Shown here in pieces: positions 34,316 to 43,725 of a stretch of 64,000 nt of DNA. The notes beneath the pieces were generated by a model. It searched no databases, was not told the DNA's origin, and saw nothing but the letters and a program-made list of their open reading frames with translations. Within the stretch, counting starts at the first letter, position 1; each line of letters begins with the position of its first letter. The translations under genes and the position numbers were made by a program. Source of the stretch: CAUZJO01 sp963580245 (GTDB lineage: Bacteria; Sumerlaeota; Sumerlaeia; MVZB01); assembly GCA_963580245.1 (NCBI GenBank), contig CAUZJO010000002.1:1-64000 (forward strand), in the 5' to 3' direction.

Positions 34316-35203
34316 TCAGGCCGGCGCGCCGGTCGGTTTATGCGGATGCCGGTCATCCGCCGGGTCGGCATGGCTCGCCCGCAGGCGGCGCTTGCGTCGT
34401 TCGAGGAGGATCAGGCACCCGATCAGCAGGCCGAGAAAGGCCAACGTCAAAGCGCCACCGATCCGCATCAGGAGCATCGCGTTGGCGACGTAACGTTGCG
34501 TGCCCGGATCGAAATGATAGCAGTTCAAGAAGAACTGTTCGAAGACCGAGCCGATGGCGCCGTCGGCGGCCTCGAACAGCGCCAGGCGCAGGTCCTTGAC
34601 GCGAAAATTGAAGCCGTCCAGGTAGCGCGAGATCTTGCCCTCGGGCGTCAGGATCATGATCGCCGAGGCGTGGGCATATTCCCCGGTATTCTCGACGTAG
34701 TTGTAACGAAATCCGACCGCGTCCGCCAACTTCGCAATGTTCTCCTGTTCACCCACGTGCCAGTGCCAGCCGCGCGCGGCTTCGGGCCGTCCATAATCTT
34801 CGATGTAGTTGGCCTTTGTCTGCTCGGCGAGCTGGTGCTGTTCCTTTGGGTCAATGCTGACGGTCACGATTTCGAACTGGTCGCCCGGCGTCCAATTGAG
34901 TTCCTTGAGCCCCTCAGTGAGGGCATTGAGCGACATGTCACAGAGCATCGGGCACGTGTAATAGACTAAATTGAGCACGACGGGCCGCTCGTTGTTCAGA
35001 TACTGCTTGAGCGCGACGGTTTGGCCGGTGGAATCGGTGAACGTCAGGTCGGCGGGGACCGAGGCGCCCAGAAGCTCGTCGATCCCGACACCCTGCAGCG
35101 GCTGCGGGATGTATGGCTCAGCCCGAGCGCCGTCCATCGCAAGGACGACCAAGAGGCAAATCTGGAGCAGCAATCCGAATGGCATGGGGTGATAACGTTT
35201 CAT
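34316..35203 (-). CDS. SCO1/SenC-family copper chaperone with C-terminal membrane helix
   Basis: About 295 residues from ATG 35203. An N-terminal signal or anchor (FGLLLQICLLVVLAMDGARA) is followed by a thioredoxin-like SCO domain with YYTCPMLCD (CxxxC) and the partner His in YAHASAIMILTPEG, the copper ligands used in building CuA. After the domain, about 80 extra residues include a second membrane helix (GGALTLAFLGLLIGCLILLE) and an Arg/His-rich tail. Its position directly before ctaC fits CuA insertion. The next upstream gene ends 14 bases before. Confidence 0.92.
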   Translation of the reverse strand: MKRYHPMPFGLLLQICLLVVLAMDGARAEPYIPQPLQGVGIDELLGASVPADLTFTDSTGQTVALKQYLNNERPVVLNLVYYTCPMLCDMSLNALTEGLKELNWTPGDQFEIVTVSIDPKEQHQLAEQTKANYIEDYGRPEAARGWHWHVGEQENIAKLADAVGFRYNYVENTGEYAHASAIMILTPEGKISRYLDGFNFRVKDLRLALFEAADGAIGSVFEQFFLNCYHFDPGTQRYVANAMLLMRIGGALTLAFLGLLIGCLILLERRKRRLRASHADPADDRHPHKPTGAPA

Positions 35204-35217
35204 GAACATCCTCGATC

Positions 35218-35658
35218 TCACTTAAGGCGATCCGCGCGCGTCGTCGCTCCGTCCTCGCCGGCCGGCGGCGCGGGCGACTGTGCGGGCGCCGTTTCGGTCC
35301 CTTCTTCGACCGGCGCGGCCTCTTCCTCTGGTTCCTCGGGCGTGACGGCGAGCGGAAGGTCCAGTTGCCGCCGCCAGGGGTTTATGGCCTCCAGCTCCAT
35401 CGCGCGGTCGATGGGGATTTGAACGCCCCCGGTTTCCGCGTCGACCAGCGCATAGTGAAAGAGCTTCTCCGCCTCCGCCGCTCTGAGTTCGCGCAGGTAG
35501 GGAACCACCTTCAGTTCCACTTTATCACGCACGTGCGCCTGCTTCCAAAATGAAAAGAAATAAATGCAGGCGAAAAAGACCGCGAAAATGATGATCACCG
35601 TAACGACAGCCGTGAAGAAGATGACGGTGTTGTAGGGTTCCGAATCGTCGTGAGCCAT
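35218..35658 (-). CDS. Small single-span protein of the act-cta cluster
   Basis: 146 residues from ATG 35658. One helix at about 10-35 (TVIFFTAVVTVIIIFAVFFA) is followed by a charged region. The segment LVDAETGGVQIPIDRAMELE resembles short proteins found in alternative complex III/oxidase clusters that carry a VxIPIxRAM motif. The tail is rich in Pro, Glu and Ala. The function is not known; a small accessory subunit or assembly factor linking the two complexes is a reasonable guess. It lies 10 bases after actF and 14 before sco. Confidence 0.75.
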   Translation of the reverse strand: MAHDDSEPYNTVIFFTAVVTVIIIFAVFFACIYFFSFWKQAHVRDKVELKVVPYLRELRAAEAEKLFHYALVDAETGGVQIPIDRAMELEAINPWRRQLDLPLAVTPEEPEEEAAPVEEGTETAPAQSPAPPAGEDGATTRADRLK

Positions 35659-35668
35659 AACAATCGCC

Positions 35669-36895
35669 TCATTGATTCTCAAATGCGATGGAGTCGGCCA
35701 GGTACGGATCGCGCACCGGCACCAGCGGGCACTTGGACAGCCGCCACAACAAAACCAGCCCGAAGAAGCAACCCATCCCCAAGAACAGGCATGGATCGAC
35801 CCAGCTAAACGGAACACCGTGACCGCCATGCTCGCCTTGAAGCCCCAGCGTCGGCATCACCACCCAATAAAGGTCTAAAAAATGCACGATCAACATCCAG
35901 ATGGCCCCCAGTGAAATCATCAGACGGTTGCGCTTGGCGTGATAGGAGAGCAGGAAGAAGAACGGGAAGACGAAGTGCCCGTAGACCAGGAACCAACTAT
36001 AGGTTTTCCAACCCCCCTCCCAGCGGTGAATGTACCAGATCGTCTCTTCGGGGATGTTGGCCATCCAGATGAGGAGGAGCTGGGAAATCGATATGTAAGC
36101 CCAAAAGACGACGAACGCGAACAGCAGCTTGCCCAAATCGTGCAGGTGTTCGGCCGTAATGGCCTTGCCGACCACACCCGTCGACATGACCGCCACGCAA
36201 ACAAGGATCAACACGGCCAGGCCGGCGATGAACGACCCGGCGAAGTAGTAGACGCCGAAGATCGTCGAGTACCAATGCGCGTCGAGCGACATGAGCAAAT
36301 CGAAGGCGAAGAACGTGGTCGTGAACGCGAACAGGATGAGCCCGGGGGCGCTCATCCGCCGCATGGCCTCGACCAGCTTCCAGTCTCCGGTTTCATCCTG
36401 CCTCAGCGAGCGGCGATAGAGGAAACCGCCCATGCCGATCCAGATCGCGAAATAGATGACGATGCGCAGCATGAAGAACTTCAAATTGAGAAAGGGGCGC
36501 TTTTGCTCGAGCAATGTGTCACCGGCCACCTTCTGCGGGTCGGCCCAGATGTAGAGGTCGTCCATCCAAAACAGGATCGGGACCACGAGCAGCAGCATCA
36601 GCCAGAAATTCATCATGATCGCCTCGCCCAAGCGCCGGACGACCACGCTCCAGCGGGCATGGGTCACGTGGGCCGTCAGCACGAAGAACATCGCCCCAAG
36701 CGAGACCGAGACATAGAACGTGTAGCACGTCAGATAGGAGTACTTGAAATGCAGGGCCGCCTCGTCGCTGGTGAACAGCCCGATCGCGGAAAAACCCAGC
36801 AGCGCGACGGTCGCGGCCAGCAGTTTCATGCCAAGCGACCACACGCGTTCGGAGTCCAGGCGATAGTCGACGTTCTCGGTTTCGGCAAGGCTCAT
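35669..36895 (-). CDS. actF: Alternative complex III subunit ActF
   Basis: A 408-residue integral membrane protein with about ten helices, of the NrfD-like branch and paralogous to ActC. Typical segments are MSLDAHWYSTIFGVYYFAGS, HDLGKLLFAFVVFWAYISIS, QLLLIWMANIPEETIWYIHR and HFVFPFFFLLSYHAKRN, which are strongly conserved in ActF proteins. It anchors the complex and contributes to quinol-site and proton-path architecture in solved structures. Its ATG overlaps the actE stop by four bases. Confidence 0.93.
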   Translation of the reverse strand: MSLAETENVDYRLDSERVWSLGMKLLAATVALLGFSAIGLFTSDEAALHFKYSYLTCYTFYVSVSLGAMFFVLTAHVTHARWSVVVRRLGEAIMMNFWLMLLLVVPILFWMDDLYIWADPQKVAGDTLLEQKRPFLNLKFFMLRIVIYFAIWIGMGGFLYRRSLRQDETGDWKLVEAMRRMSAPGLILFAFTTTFFAFDLLMSLDAHWYSTIFGVYYFAGSFIAGLAVLILVCVAVMSTGVVGKAITAEHLHDLGKLLFAFVVFWAYISISQLLLIWMANIPEETIWYIHRWEGGWKTYSWFLVYGHFVFPFFFLLSYHAKRNRLMISLGAIWMLIVHFLDLYWVVMPTLGLQGEHGGHGVPFSWVDPCLFLGMGCFFGLVLLWRLSKCPLVPVRDPYLADSIAFENQ

Positions 36896-37527
36896 TTGTT
36901 GGCCACCAATGTTGATCGGATGTCGGCGGGCACGTCTTCGATCGTGGTCGTTTGACTGCGTTGCAAGGCGCGCAGATAGGCGATGACCGCCCAGCGGTCC
37001 TCGACCGGGATCTGATGCTTGTATGATGGCATGTTGCGCACGCCGTTGGTGATGGTGTTGAAGATCTGGCCGTCGGGTATCTCGCGGATGGCTTGTTCCA
37101 TCAGGTTGGTCGGCGGGGTCAGGCCGATGTAATGGGTCACCATCCCCTTGCCCGTTCCCGTGCGGTCATGACAGACGGCGCAAATGATATTAAACCGCTC
37201 CCGGCCGCGATCGAGGAGTTCCGCCGTGGTCTCGACGGGGCTGTACTGCGCCCAGTTCCCGTTGGGAAACGTCCCCTGAAAATAAATCGTGTCCGTCCTG
37301 AGGGCGCCGCGGGCGATCGTGCCCGGCACCGGCTGGCGCGCGGCCCGCAGGTCGGAGAAAAGGGGCCGCCCGTCCGCCAATAGCGGTCCGACTTCCTGGG
37401 GATCGATCTTTTCCTGGTTGTCCATGTTCGGATTGACGTGGATCGGCGGGCTTTCGGAGATCTTCCCCCGGCAACCGGACACGGCAGCCACCATCAACAA
37501 CAGAACTATCCACGACCTGGGCGTCAT
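36892..37527 (-). CDS. actE: Alternative complex III monoheme cytochrome c subunit ActE
   Basis: 211 residues. A lipoprotein signal ends at VAAVSGC (Cys19), so it is anchored to the outer face of the cytoplasmic membrane. The heme c site is NIICAVCHDRTGTGKG (CxxCH), and the likely axial Met is in NGVRNMPSYKHQIPVEDRWA. ActE passes electrons from the pentaheme ActA to the oxidase or a soluble carrier. It lies four bases after actD and overlaps actF. Confidence 0.93.
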   Translation of the reverse strand: MTPRSWIVLLLMVAAVSGCRGKISESPPIHVNPNMDNQEKIDPQEVGPLLADGRPLFSDLRAARQPVPGTIARGALRTDTIYFQGTFPNGNWAQYSPVETTAELLDRGRERFNIICAVCHDRTGTGKGMVTHYIGLTPPTNLMEQAIREIPDGQIFNTITNGVRNMPSYKHQIPVEDRWAVIAYLRALQRSQTTTIEDVPADIRSTLVANK

Positions 37528-37531
37528 ATGC

Positions 37532-38107
37532 TTATGGCTCCAGCAGGGCGATGTTACGCCCGCCGATCGAATCGAGGAATTCCTCCGCCTCGTCGGGTTC
37601 GAACTTCTTGTCGCGAGCCTCGATGGTCAGGAAGAACCCGTCGGTCGTCACGCGCTTGAAGTGCTTGTACTTAAACAGCGGATGATAAAGCATCGGGAGA
37701 AAGTTAAAGAACAACATCCCCAGAACCGCGGCAAATGCCGAGATAAGGATCGTGCACTCAAACGTGATGGGAATAAAAGCCGGGATGCTGTTAAAGGGCT
37801 TGCCGCTGATCACCAGCGGGTAATCCACCGCGCTGACCCAGTACTGCAGGGCGAAGCCGCCGATGCATCCGGTCAGCCCCCCGCCCAAGATCACCCAGGG
37901 CAGGTCGCTGCGGCGCAGGCCCATCGCCCGGTTCATGCCGTGGACGGGGAACGGCGAGTGAACGTCGAAGCACTTGTAGCCGGCGTCGCGCGTCGCCTTG
38001 GCCGCTTCGAGCAACCCGCCGGGTCCCTTGAACTCGGCCACGATGCCGAACGGGTTGTCCTCGGGCAGCTTGCCGAGAAGCATATTGACCAGATAAGGGG
38101 GCTTCAC
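37532..38107 (-). CDS. actD: Alternative complex III subunit ActD
   Basis: 191 residues with two membrane helices in a hairpin (VILGGGLTGCIGGFALQYWV; ECTILISAFAAVLGMLFFNF). The cytoplasmic N-terminus has GLLEAAKATRDAGYKCFDVH, then SPFPVHGM, the DUF3341 signature. The C-terminus contains DGFFLTIEARDKKFEPDEAE. It lies six bases after actC. Confidence 0.93.
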   Translation of the reverse strand: MKPPYLVNMLLGKLPEDNPFGIVAEFKGPGGLLEAAKATRDAGYKCFDVHSPFPVHGMNRAMGLRRSDLPWVILGGGLTGCIGGFALQYWVSAVDYPLVISGKPFNSIPAFIPITFECTILISAFAAVLGMLFFNFLPMLYHPLFKYKHFKRVTTDGFFLTIEARDKKFEPDEAEEFLDSIGGRNIALLEP

Positions 38108-38113
38108 GGCTTG

Positions 38114-39520
38114 CTAGTCCTCCCCTCCGTGAGTTTGGGCCGGGTGGGCTTTGGCCTGGGGCATCACGTTCTTGATCTCAAACATCGTCAGGACCGGCAG
38201 AAAGCGCAAAAACAGCAGGAACAACGTGAAGAACAGCCCGAAACTGCCCACCAGCATCAACACATCGACGTACGTCGGCCGATAGTAATCCCAACTGGAC
38301 GGCAAGTAATCGCTGGCCAGCGACGTGACCACAATGACGAACCGCTCGAACCACATTCCGATGTTGATAAAGATCGAGATAATGAACATGAAAACCACGT
38401 TGCGGCGCAGTTTTTTAAACCAGAAGAATTGCGGCGAGACCACGTTGCACGTCACCATGATCCAGTACGCCCACCAGTAGGGTCCCAGCGCGCGGTTGAT
38501 GAACGTGAATCGTTCGATGGCGTTGCCGCTGTACCAGGCGATGAAAAACTCGACCGAATAGGCGTAGCCGACCATTATCCCGGTGGCCAGCATGATCTTG
38601 TTCATGTTCTCGAGATGGCGCATCGTAATGAAATCCTTGAGCCCAAACCACTGACGCGCCGGAATGGCAAGGGTCATCACCATCGCAAATCCCGAGAAAA
38701 TCGCCCCCGCGACGAAATACGGGGGGAAAATCGTCGTGTGCCAACCGGGCACGACCGCGACGGCGAAGTCGAAGCTCACGACCGAGTGGACCGAAAGGAC
38801 CAGCGGCGTCGACAGGCCCGCCAGGATCAGATAGGCCATTTCATAATTGCGCCAATGGCGGTTGGACCCGCGCCAACCCAGCGAAAAAATACCGTAGAGG
38901 ACCTTGCGCAGCGTCGTCTTGCTACGGTCGCGCAACGTCGCCAGGTCGGGGATCATCCCGGTGTACCAGAATAGGAGGGAAACCGTCCCGTAGGTGCTGA
39001 CCGCGAAGACGTCCCACAACAGCGGGCTGCGGAACTGTGGCCACAGACTCATCTGATTGGGGATCGGAAAGAGCCAATAAGCGACCCACGCGCGGCCGAC
39101 GTGGATGCCGGGGAAAATGCCGGCGCAGGCGACGGCGAAGATCGTCATCGCTTCGGCGAAGCGGTTGATCCCGGTGCGCCATTTCTGGCGGAAGAGGAAC
39201 AGGATCGCGGAGATCAGCGTCCCGGCGTGGCCGATGCCGATCCAGAACACGAAGTTGACGATCGCCCAACCCCAGCCGACCGGATTGGTGACGCCCCACA
39301 CGCCGATGCCCTTCCAGAACAGCCAGGCGATCAACGCCCCCAGAACCGTGAGCCAGGTCAGGGCGACCCCAAACCCGATGTACCAGCCGCGCGGCGTCTT
39401 GAACTCACTCACGCGGCTGATCGTTTCGGTCATCGAGCCGAAATCGTGATGGGGGGCAACCAGCGGCTCATCGGGCGGAGCGACGCCGGGGGCCGGGAGA
39501 CTAGGCGTGGCTACGGCCAT
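38114..39520 (-). CDS. actC: Alternative complex III NrfD-like subunit ActC
   Basis: A 468-residue, ten-helix quinol-interacting subunit. Recognisable blocks are NFVFWIGIGHAGTLISAILF, FAEAMTIFAVACAGIFPGIH, HSVVSFDFAVAVVPGWHTTI and FPPYFVAGAIFSGFAMVM. The His/Asp residues in these blocks are those proposed for quinol binding and proton transfer in this family. The gene start overlaps the actB end by 20 bases, indicating coupled translation. Confidence 0.95.
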   Translation of the reverse strand: MAVATPSLPAPGVAPPDEPLVAPHHDFGSMTETISRVSEFKTPRGWYIGFGVALTWLTVLGALIAWLFWKGIGVWGVTNPVGWGWAIVNFVFWIGIGHAGTLISAILFLFRQKWRTGINRFAEAMTIFAVACAGIFPGIHVGRAWVAYWLFPIPNQMSLWPQFRSPLLWDVFAVSTYGTVSLLFWYTGMIPDLATLRDRSKTTLRKVLYGIFSLGWRGSNRHWRNYEMAYLILAGLSTPLVLSVHSVVSFDFAVAVVPGWHTTIFPPYFVAGAIFSGFAMVMTLAIPARQWFGLKDFITMRHLENMNKIMLATGIMVGYAYSVEFFIAWYSGNAIERFTFINRALGPYWWAYWIMVTCNVVSPQFFWFKKLRRNVVFMFIISIFINIGMWFERFVIVVTSLASDYLPSSWDYYRPTYVDVLMLVGSFGLFFTLFLLFLRFLPVLTMFEIKNVMPQAKAHPAQTHGGED

Positions 39521-42500
39521 GTTCGGTTTCCGTGCTCTCCTTTAATTCCGGATTGGGGTTGCGCAGCCGAGCAAGATACGAAGTCCTGGTCTTGACGTTG
39601 ATTTCCTCGAGCAGGGTGTAATTGCGAGGCTGCTGCTTGGCCCGCGAAACCTGGCTGTTTTCGTCAAGGATGTCGCCAAAGCGGATGGCCTCGGCCGGAC
39701 AGGCTGACTGGCACGCCGTGCGCACGTCCCCGTCTTTGTACGGCGTCCCGTTCACTTTATTCTGGATCCCATTGCGACGGATGCGTTGGACGCAATACGT
39801 GCACTTTTCCATCACCCCCCGCATGCGCACCGTCACGTTGGGGTTGGAAGCCATCTTGAGCAGGTCGGGCTGGTCTTCGTGGTAGTTGAAGAAATTGAAG
39901 CGGCGGACTTTGTACGGGCAGTTATTCAGACAATAGCGCGTCCCGACACACCGGTTGTAGGTCTGCTCATTGAGCCCATCGGGGCTGTGGCTGGTCGCCC
40001 CCACGGGGCATACCTGTTCGCAGGGCGCATTCTCGCATTGCTGGCACGGGACCGGCTCGAACACCATCTGCGGGTCGTCGATCGAACCTTTGTAGTAGCG
40101 GTCCAAGCGGATCCAGTGCATTTCACGCCCCTCGCGCACGCGATCCTTACCGACGACGGGGATGTTGTTCTCGGCCTGGCAGGCCACCATGCAGGCGTTG
40201 CAGCCGATACACTTGGAAAGGTCGATGCTCATCCCCCACTGCGGAGACTCCTCGTAACTATGCTCTTGAAAGGGAGACTGGATCGGCGGGCCGTGCACGC
40301 CCATGTGCTTGATGACGTCGGGGTGTTCGCGGTAGGTCTCGACATCGGCCTCGCGCACCAGCGCCCGCCCCTCGAGGGCCCAGTGGTCCTGAGTGTTGGC
40401 GAGCAGAAACTTCCGGCGGGTGGGCGTGACTTTTAATCCGGTGGCGAGGTGCAAGGCGGAACAGGCGCGCAGCGGATAAACATCCACGCCGACCCCTTCG
40501 GCCACGCGCCCCTCAAAGCGTCGGCCGTAACCGAGATGCACGCCGACGACGTTATCGGCCATGCCAGGCGTAATCCAGGCAGGCAACTCAACCGACCGCC
40601 CGTCCAGCTCCAGCGCGACGACCCGTTCATTCTCCACCTTCAACGAGTCCGCCGTCGCCTTGCTCATCATCGCCACGTTGTCCCAAGCGATTTTAGTAAC
40701 CGGATTGGGGATTTCTTGGAGCCAGCCGTTATTGGCCAATCGGCCGTCGTGGAGCTTGGGGTCGGGCAGGAAGACCAGTTCCATCGACTGGATGGTAGGT
40801 TCGGCGGGGATCCCCGACCGGCTTAAGGCCTGGGCCAACGCGCCGTTCTTGGTCTCCAGGGAGGCCGGCGTGAACATGCGCGACTTTTGGCCCGGCATGA
40901 TCCCATCATGGAGCGCCTTCTCCCAACGCGGCAGGAACTCCTCGAGTGGCTGACTGCCCTGGTGGTGCCCTCGAACAATCTCGTAACCCTCCACGGCCTC
41001 CTGACCGCTCAGTCGAGCGACCAATTCGGCATCGGTCAGACCGCCGAACAGGGGCGCGATCAACGGCTGGGTCAGGCCGATCGTCCCATCGGCCGCAAGC
41101 GTATCCCCCCACGATTCCAACGGGTGGGCCCTGGGGACATGCCAGTTGATGGCCTCATGGCGGGCGGTTTCATTGGCATACAGGCCCAAATGAATCGCGA
41201 TCTGAACCTTGTCCAACGCCCCGCCGAAATTCAAGTCGGCGGGGGCATCGTAAACCGGGTTGCCCCCCAGGATCACCAGCGTCTTGACCTTCCCCGCGCG
41301 CATCGCTTCGGTCAATTCGGCGATGGACTCGCTTGAAGCTCCAAAGCCGGCGTCCGGGTATGGGGCGTATTGAATGCAATCGGAACCGAGCAGCGTGTTT
41401 AGCGCCTGCGCGAGCGCGTGGACGGCCGGCGGCTGACCCGGTCCCGGCACGACCAATGCCCGGCCGCGATGGGTAATCAGGTCGTTGGCCACCGCGGTCA
41501 CCCAGCGTTCCTCGGGCGGATGCTTGCGAGCCTCCGCGAGTTGCTGCATCAGCGGGTCGTTGGCGGGCGGGGACAATTGCGACTCGAAAATCTCGGCCGC
41601 CACGGCCATTAGGAATCGTCCGGCTTGACTGCCGGGCAAACGCAAACGGTGATCGGCTGCCGCCCCCGTGAGCGAGTAGACCCCCTCCACCGCGTAGAGC
41701 CGATTCATTTGCGACGGGCCGTCCTCGACCTGCCGCCGGCGCGAAAAATGACGCGTGTTGGCCAACCAACCGGCTTCGCCCGCCAGGAAGTCCGAATCGA
41801 GGGCGAGTATCACGTCGGCTTTTTCAATGTCGTAAATGGGCCGCAGGGGTTTGCCGAAAATGATGTTTGAACCCGCGTGCGCGTTGTCTTCGTTGATCGG
41901 CTCCCACGTATGCCAGCTCGCCTTTGGGAACTTGCTCAAGAAACGGCGACGCACGTCAAGGAACGAGGGGGAGGCGCTTATCTGGCCCAGGACATACAGG
42001 CCTTCGCCTTGGCCGGGCCGGAGATTTTCGGTTAGTTGATCGGTAATGGTGGAGAAAGCATCCAAAGACGAGGGTTCGCCATTGTGCAAGACCTGCATCG
42101 AGCGGTCCGGATCATACAGTTCGAGGATCGCGCCCTGCGTCTGGCCATCGACCCCGCCGAGGTTTGCCGGGTGCTCGGGGTTGCCTTCGATTTTCGTGGG
42201 GCGACCCTCGTGGGATTCGACGATCAACCCCACCGGCGAGCCGCCACGCTCGATCGTCGTGGCGTAGAACATCGGATTGCCGGGGATCATGTCCTCGGGC
42301 AGCTTCGAGTAGGGCACGATTTTGTTTTCCGGACGTCGGCATCCGGTCACCGCCCCCGCCAGCGCGATCGAAGCGCCCATCAAGTTCAAGAAGGCGCGCC
42401 GCGAGAAGGGGCTGAGCATCTCCGAGGCCCCTTCGGGGAATTCGCGATGGAGAAACTCTTGGAACTGGGGCGTGTTCTCGAGCTCGTCCAAGCTGCGCCA

Positions 42501-42578
42501 ATAACGCTGCCCGGTGTTCGCCGCGTTCGCCGTCTCGGCCACTTCGGTGTTGGCGACATTTTCGTCTAGTAGTGACAT
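39501..42578 (-). CDS. actB: Alternative complex III iron-sulfur subunit ActB
   Basis: 1025 residues. Residues about 55-85 contain a Tat-type signal (SRRAFLNLMGASIALAGAVT) followed by GCRRP. Residues about 85-720 form a molybdopterin-oxidoreductase-like domain that in this family lacks the cofactor. The C-terminal ferredoxin-like domain (about 765-990) has four Cys clusters: CIGCNACMVACQAEN, CQQCENAPCEQVCPVG, CVGTRYCLNNCPYKVR and CTYCVQR. These are expected to bind three [4Fe-4S] and one [3Fe-4S]. It overlaps actA by 13 bases and actC by 20. Confidence 0.95.
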   Translation of the reverse strand: MSLLDENVANTEVAETANAANTGQRYWRSLDELENTPQFQEFLHREFPEGASEMLSPFSRRAFLNLMGASIALAGAVTGCRRPENKIVPYSKLPEDMIPGNPMFYATTIERGGSPVGLIVESHEGRPTKIEGNPEHPANLGGVDGQTQGAILELYDPDRSMQVLHNGEPSSLDAFSTITDQLTENLRPGQGEGLYVLGQISASPSFLDVRRRFLSKFPKASWHTWEPINEDNAHAGSNIIFGKPLRPIYDIEKADVILALDSDFLAGEAGWLANTRHFSRRRQVEDGPSQMNRLYAVEGVYSLTGAAADHRLRLPGSQAGRFLMAVAAEIFESQLSPPANDPLMQQLAEARKHPPEERWVTAVANDLITHRGRALVVPGPGQPPAVHALAQALNTLLGSDCIQYAPYPDAGFGASSESIAELTEAMRAGKVKTLVILGGNPVYDAPADLNFGGALDKVQIAIHLGLYANETARHEAINWHVPRAHPLESWGDTLAADGTIGLTQPLIAPLFGGLTDAELVARLSGQEAVEGYEIVRGHHQGSQPLEEFLPRWEKALHDGIMPGQKSRMFTPASLETKNGALAQALSRSGIPAEPTIQSMELVFLPDPKLHDGRLANNGWLQEIPNPVTKIAWDNVAMMSKATADSLKVENERVVALELDGRSVELPAWITPGMADNVVGVHLGYGRRFEGRVAEGVGVDVYPLRACSALHLATGLKVTPTRRKFLLANTQDHWALEGRALVREADVETYREHPDVIKHMGVHGPPIQSPFQEHSYEESPQWGMSIDLSKCIGCNACMVACQAENNIPVVGKDRVREGREMHWIRLDRYYKGSIDDPQMVFEPVPCQQCENAPCEQVCPVGATSHSPDGLNEQTYNRCVGTRYCLNNCPYKVRRFNFFNYHEDQPDLLKMASNPNVTVRMRGVMEKCTYCVQRIRRNGIQNKVNGTPYKDGDVRTACQSACPAEAIRFGDILDENSQVSRAKQQPRNYTLLEEINVKTRTSYLARLRNPNPELKESTETEHGRSHA

Positions 42579-43207
42579 GCCGAACAGTTCTCCGGGGGAT
42601 TGATGTCGCGCTCTTGAACCAGCCTGGCCCCCTCTTGGGGGTCGGTGGGGAGGTAATCCATGACGGTGACCTTATCTCTGGGGCGAATACGGGATTCCGG
42701 ATCGCGATGGCAATTGAGGCACCAGCCCATGCTCAGCGGCTTGGACAGGCGCACCACTTCCATCTGATCGATGCGGCCGTGACAACTGACGCAGCCCACG
42801 CCGGCATTGATGTGGATGCTATGGTTAAACCGGACGAAGTCGGGCAGCTTGTGAATGCGTTTCCATTGGACCGGCTGATCCGTGTCGAAGCTCTCGCGCA
42901 CGGGGAGTAGTTTCTGGCTCTCGGGCTTGATTTCAGTGTGGCAGTTCATGCAAGTCTGACTGGGGGGGACGTTGGCGTGGGAGCCGACCTCGACGCCGGT
43001 ATGGCAATAACGACAATCCATGCCCAGCGTGCCGGCGTGGAGCTTGTGGCTGTAGGGAACCGGTTGCGGCGGGGCGTATCCGACGTCGGTGAATTCAGGC
43101 GAAAAGTAATACCAGACGAACCCGACAACCCCGAAGAATCCCCCACCACCCGCGAAGAGTATGCAGAAGGGAAGACGATTGGTCCACTTTGGAAAAGCGG
43201 TTAACAA
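42566..43207 (-). CDS. actA: Alternative complex III pentaheme cytochrome c subunit ActA
   Basis: 213 residues. One N-terminal helix (FCILFAGGGGFFGVVGFVWY) anchors it, with the rest in the periplasm. It has five CxxCH sites: CRYCH, CMNCH, CVSCH, CLNCH and CSACH (the last two residues from the C-terminus), matching the pentaheme ActA family. ActA is first in the cluster, so transcription of the whole act-cta unit presumably starts in the region to its right. Confidence 0.95.
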   Translation of the reverse strand: MLTAFPKWTNRLPFCILFAGGGGFFGVVGFVWYYFSPEFTDVGYAPPQPVPYSHKLHAGTLGMDCRYCHTGVEVGSHANVPPSQTCMNCHTEIKPESQKLLPVRESFDTDQPVQWKRIHKLPDFVRFNHSIHINAGVGCVSCHGRIDQMEVVRLSKPLSMGWCLNCHRDPESRIRPRDKVTVMDYLPTDPQEGARLVQERDINPPENCSACHY

Positions 43208-43725
43208 CTAAAGGCTCCCGAGTAAGCGACAATCCAACGCGTCAGACAGAATCCGGGGTCGGCAGATTGTTTCAATCTTCCGACCTTACCAGGTTTTCGG
43301 GCGTCATAGTATAGAGATTGCTTGAGATAATCCAGTATAAAATCGCACCTTCGCCAGGGGTATTTCAGAAACATTTTCTTGGATCAACCCGTGTGTGTTA
43401 TAGAGATAAACCATGTGATTTCAGTATTCTGTAAATAGGATAAGCGTATCCTTTGAATTGAGCGGCCAAATCGGGTTCCAAAAGAAAAATCGTAAAGATG
43501 GCCCCTTGTTTGTGATTTTTTTCACTGATTTGCCCCATCCGCCGGCCCGCCGCGATCGAGAACTTTGAGTCTCCCTCCGCGCCGTTCCATGATTATCTGT
43601 TGCGCCGGCGGGAGACTTTTTGGGATACCTGAACAGATTGGGGACCGGTCCCGCCCAATTTACGGTTGCCGCGATCGAACATTCCGGCCCCAACCGCCAA
43701 TTTAGTGAAGAAGGATCCAACTCGC
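43208..43725. other. Regulatory gap between divergent actA and asd
   Basis: 518 bases with no supported gene and lower GC than the surroundings. It must hold the promoters for the act-cta unit (leftward) and asd (rightward). Two TATACT boxes occur on the minus strand (43339-43334 and 43313-43308), but neither has a good -35 partner, so I do not assign a promoter. No FNR- or NsrR-like palindrome was obvious. Confidence 0.45.

Noticed and set aside
43308..43339. TATACT boxes upstream of actA as the operon promoter
   Set aside because: Neither has a -35 element at the right distance. The operon start cannot be placed from sequence alone.
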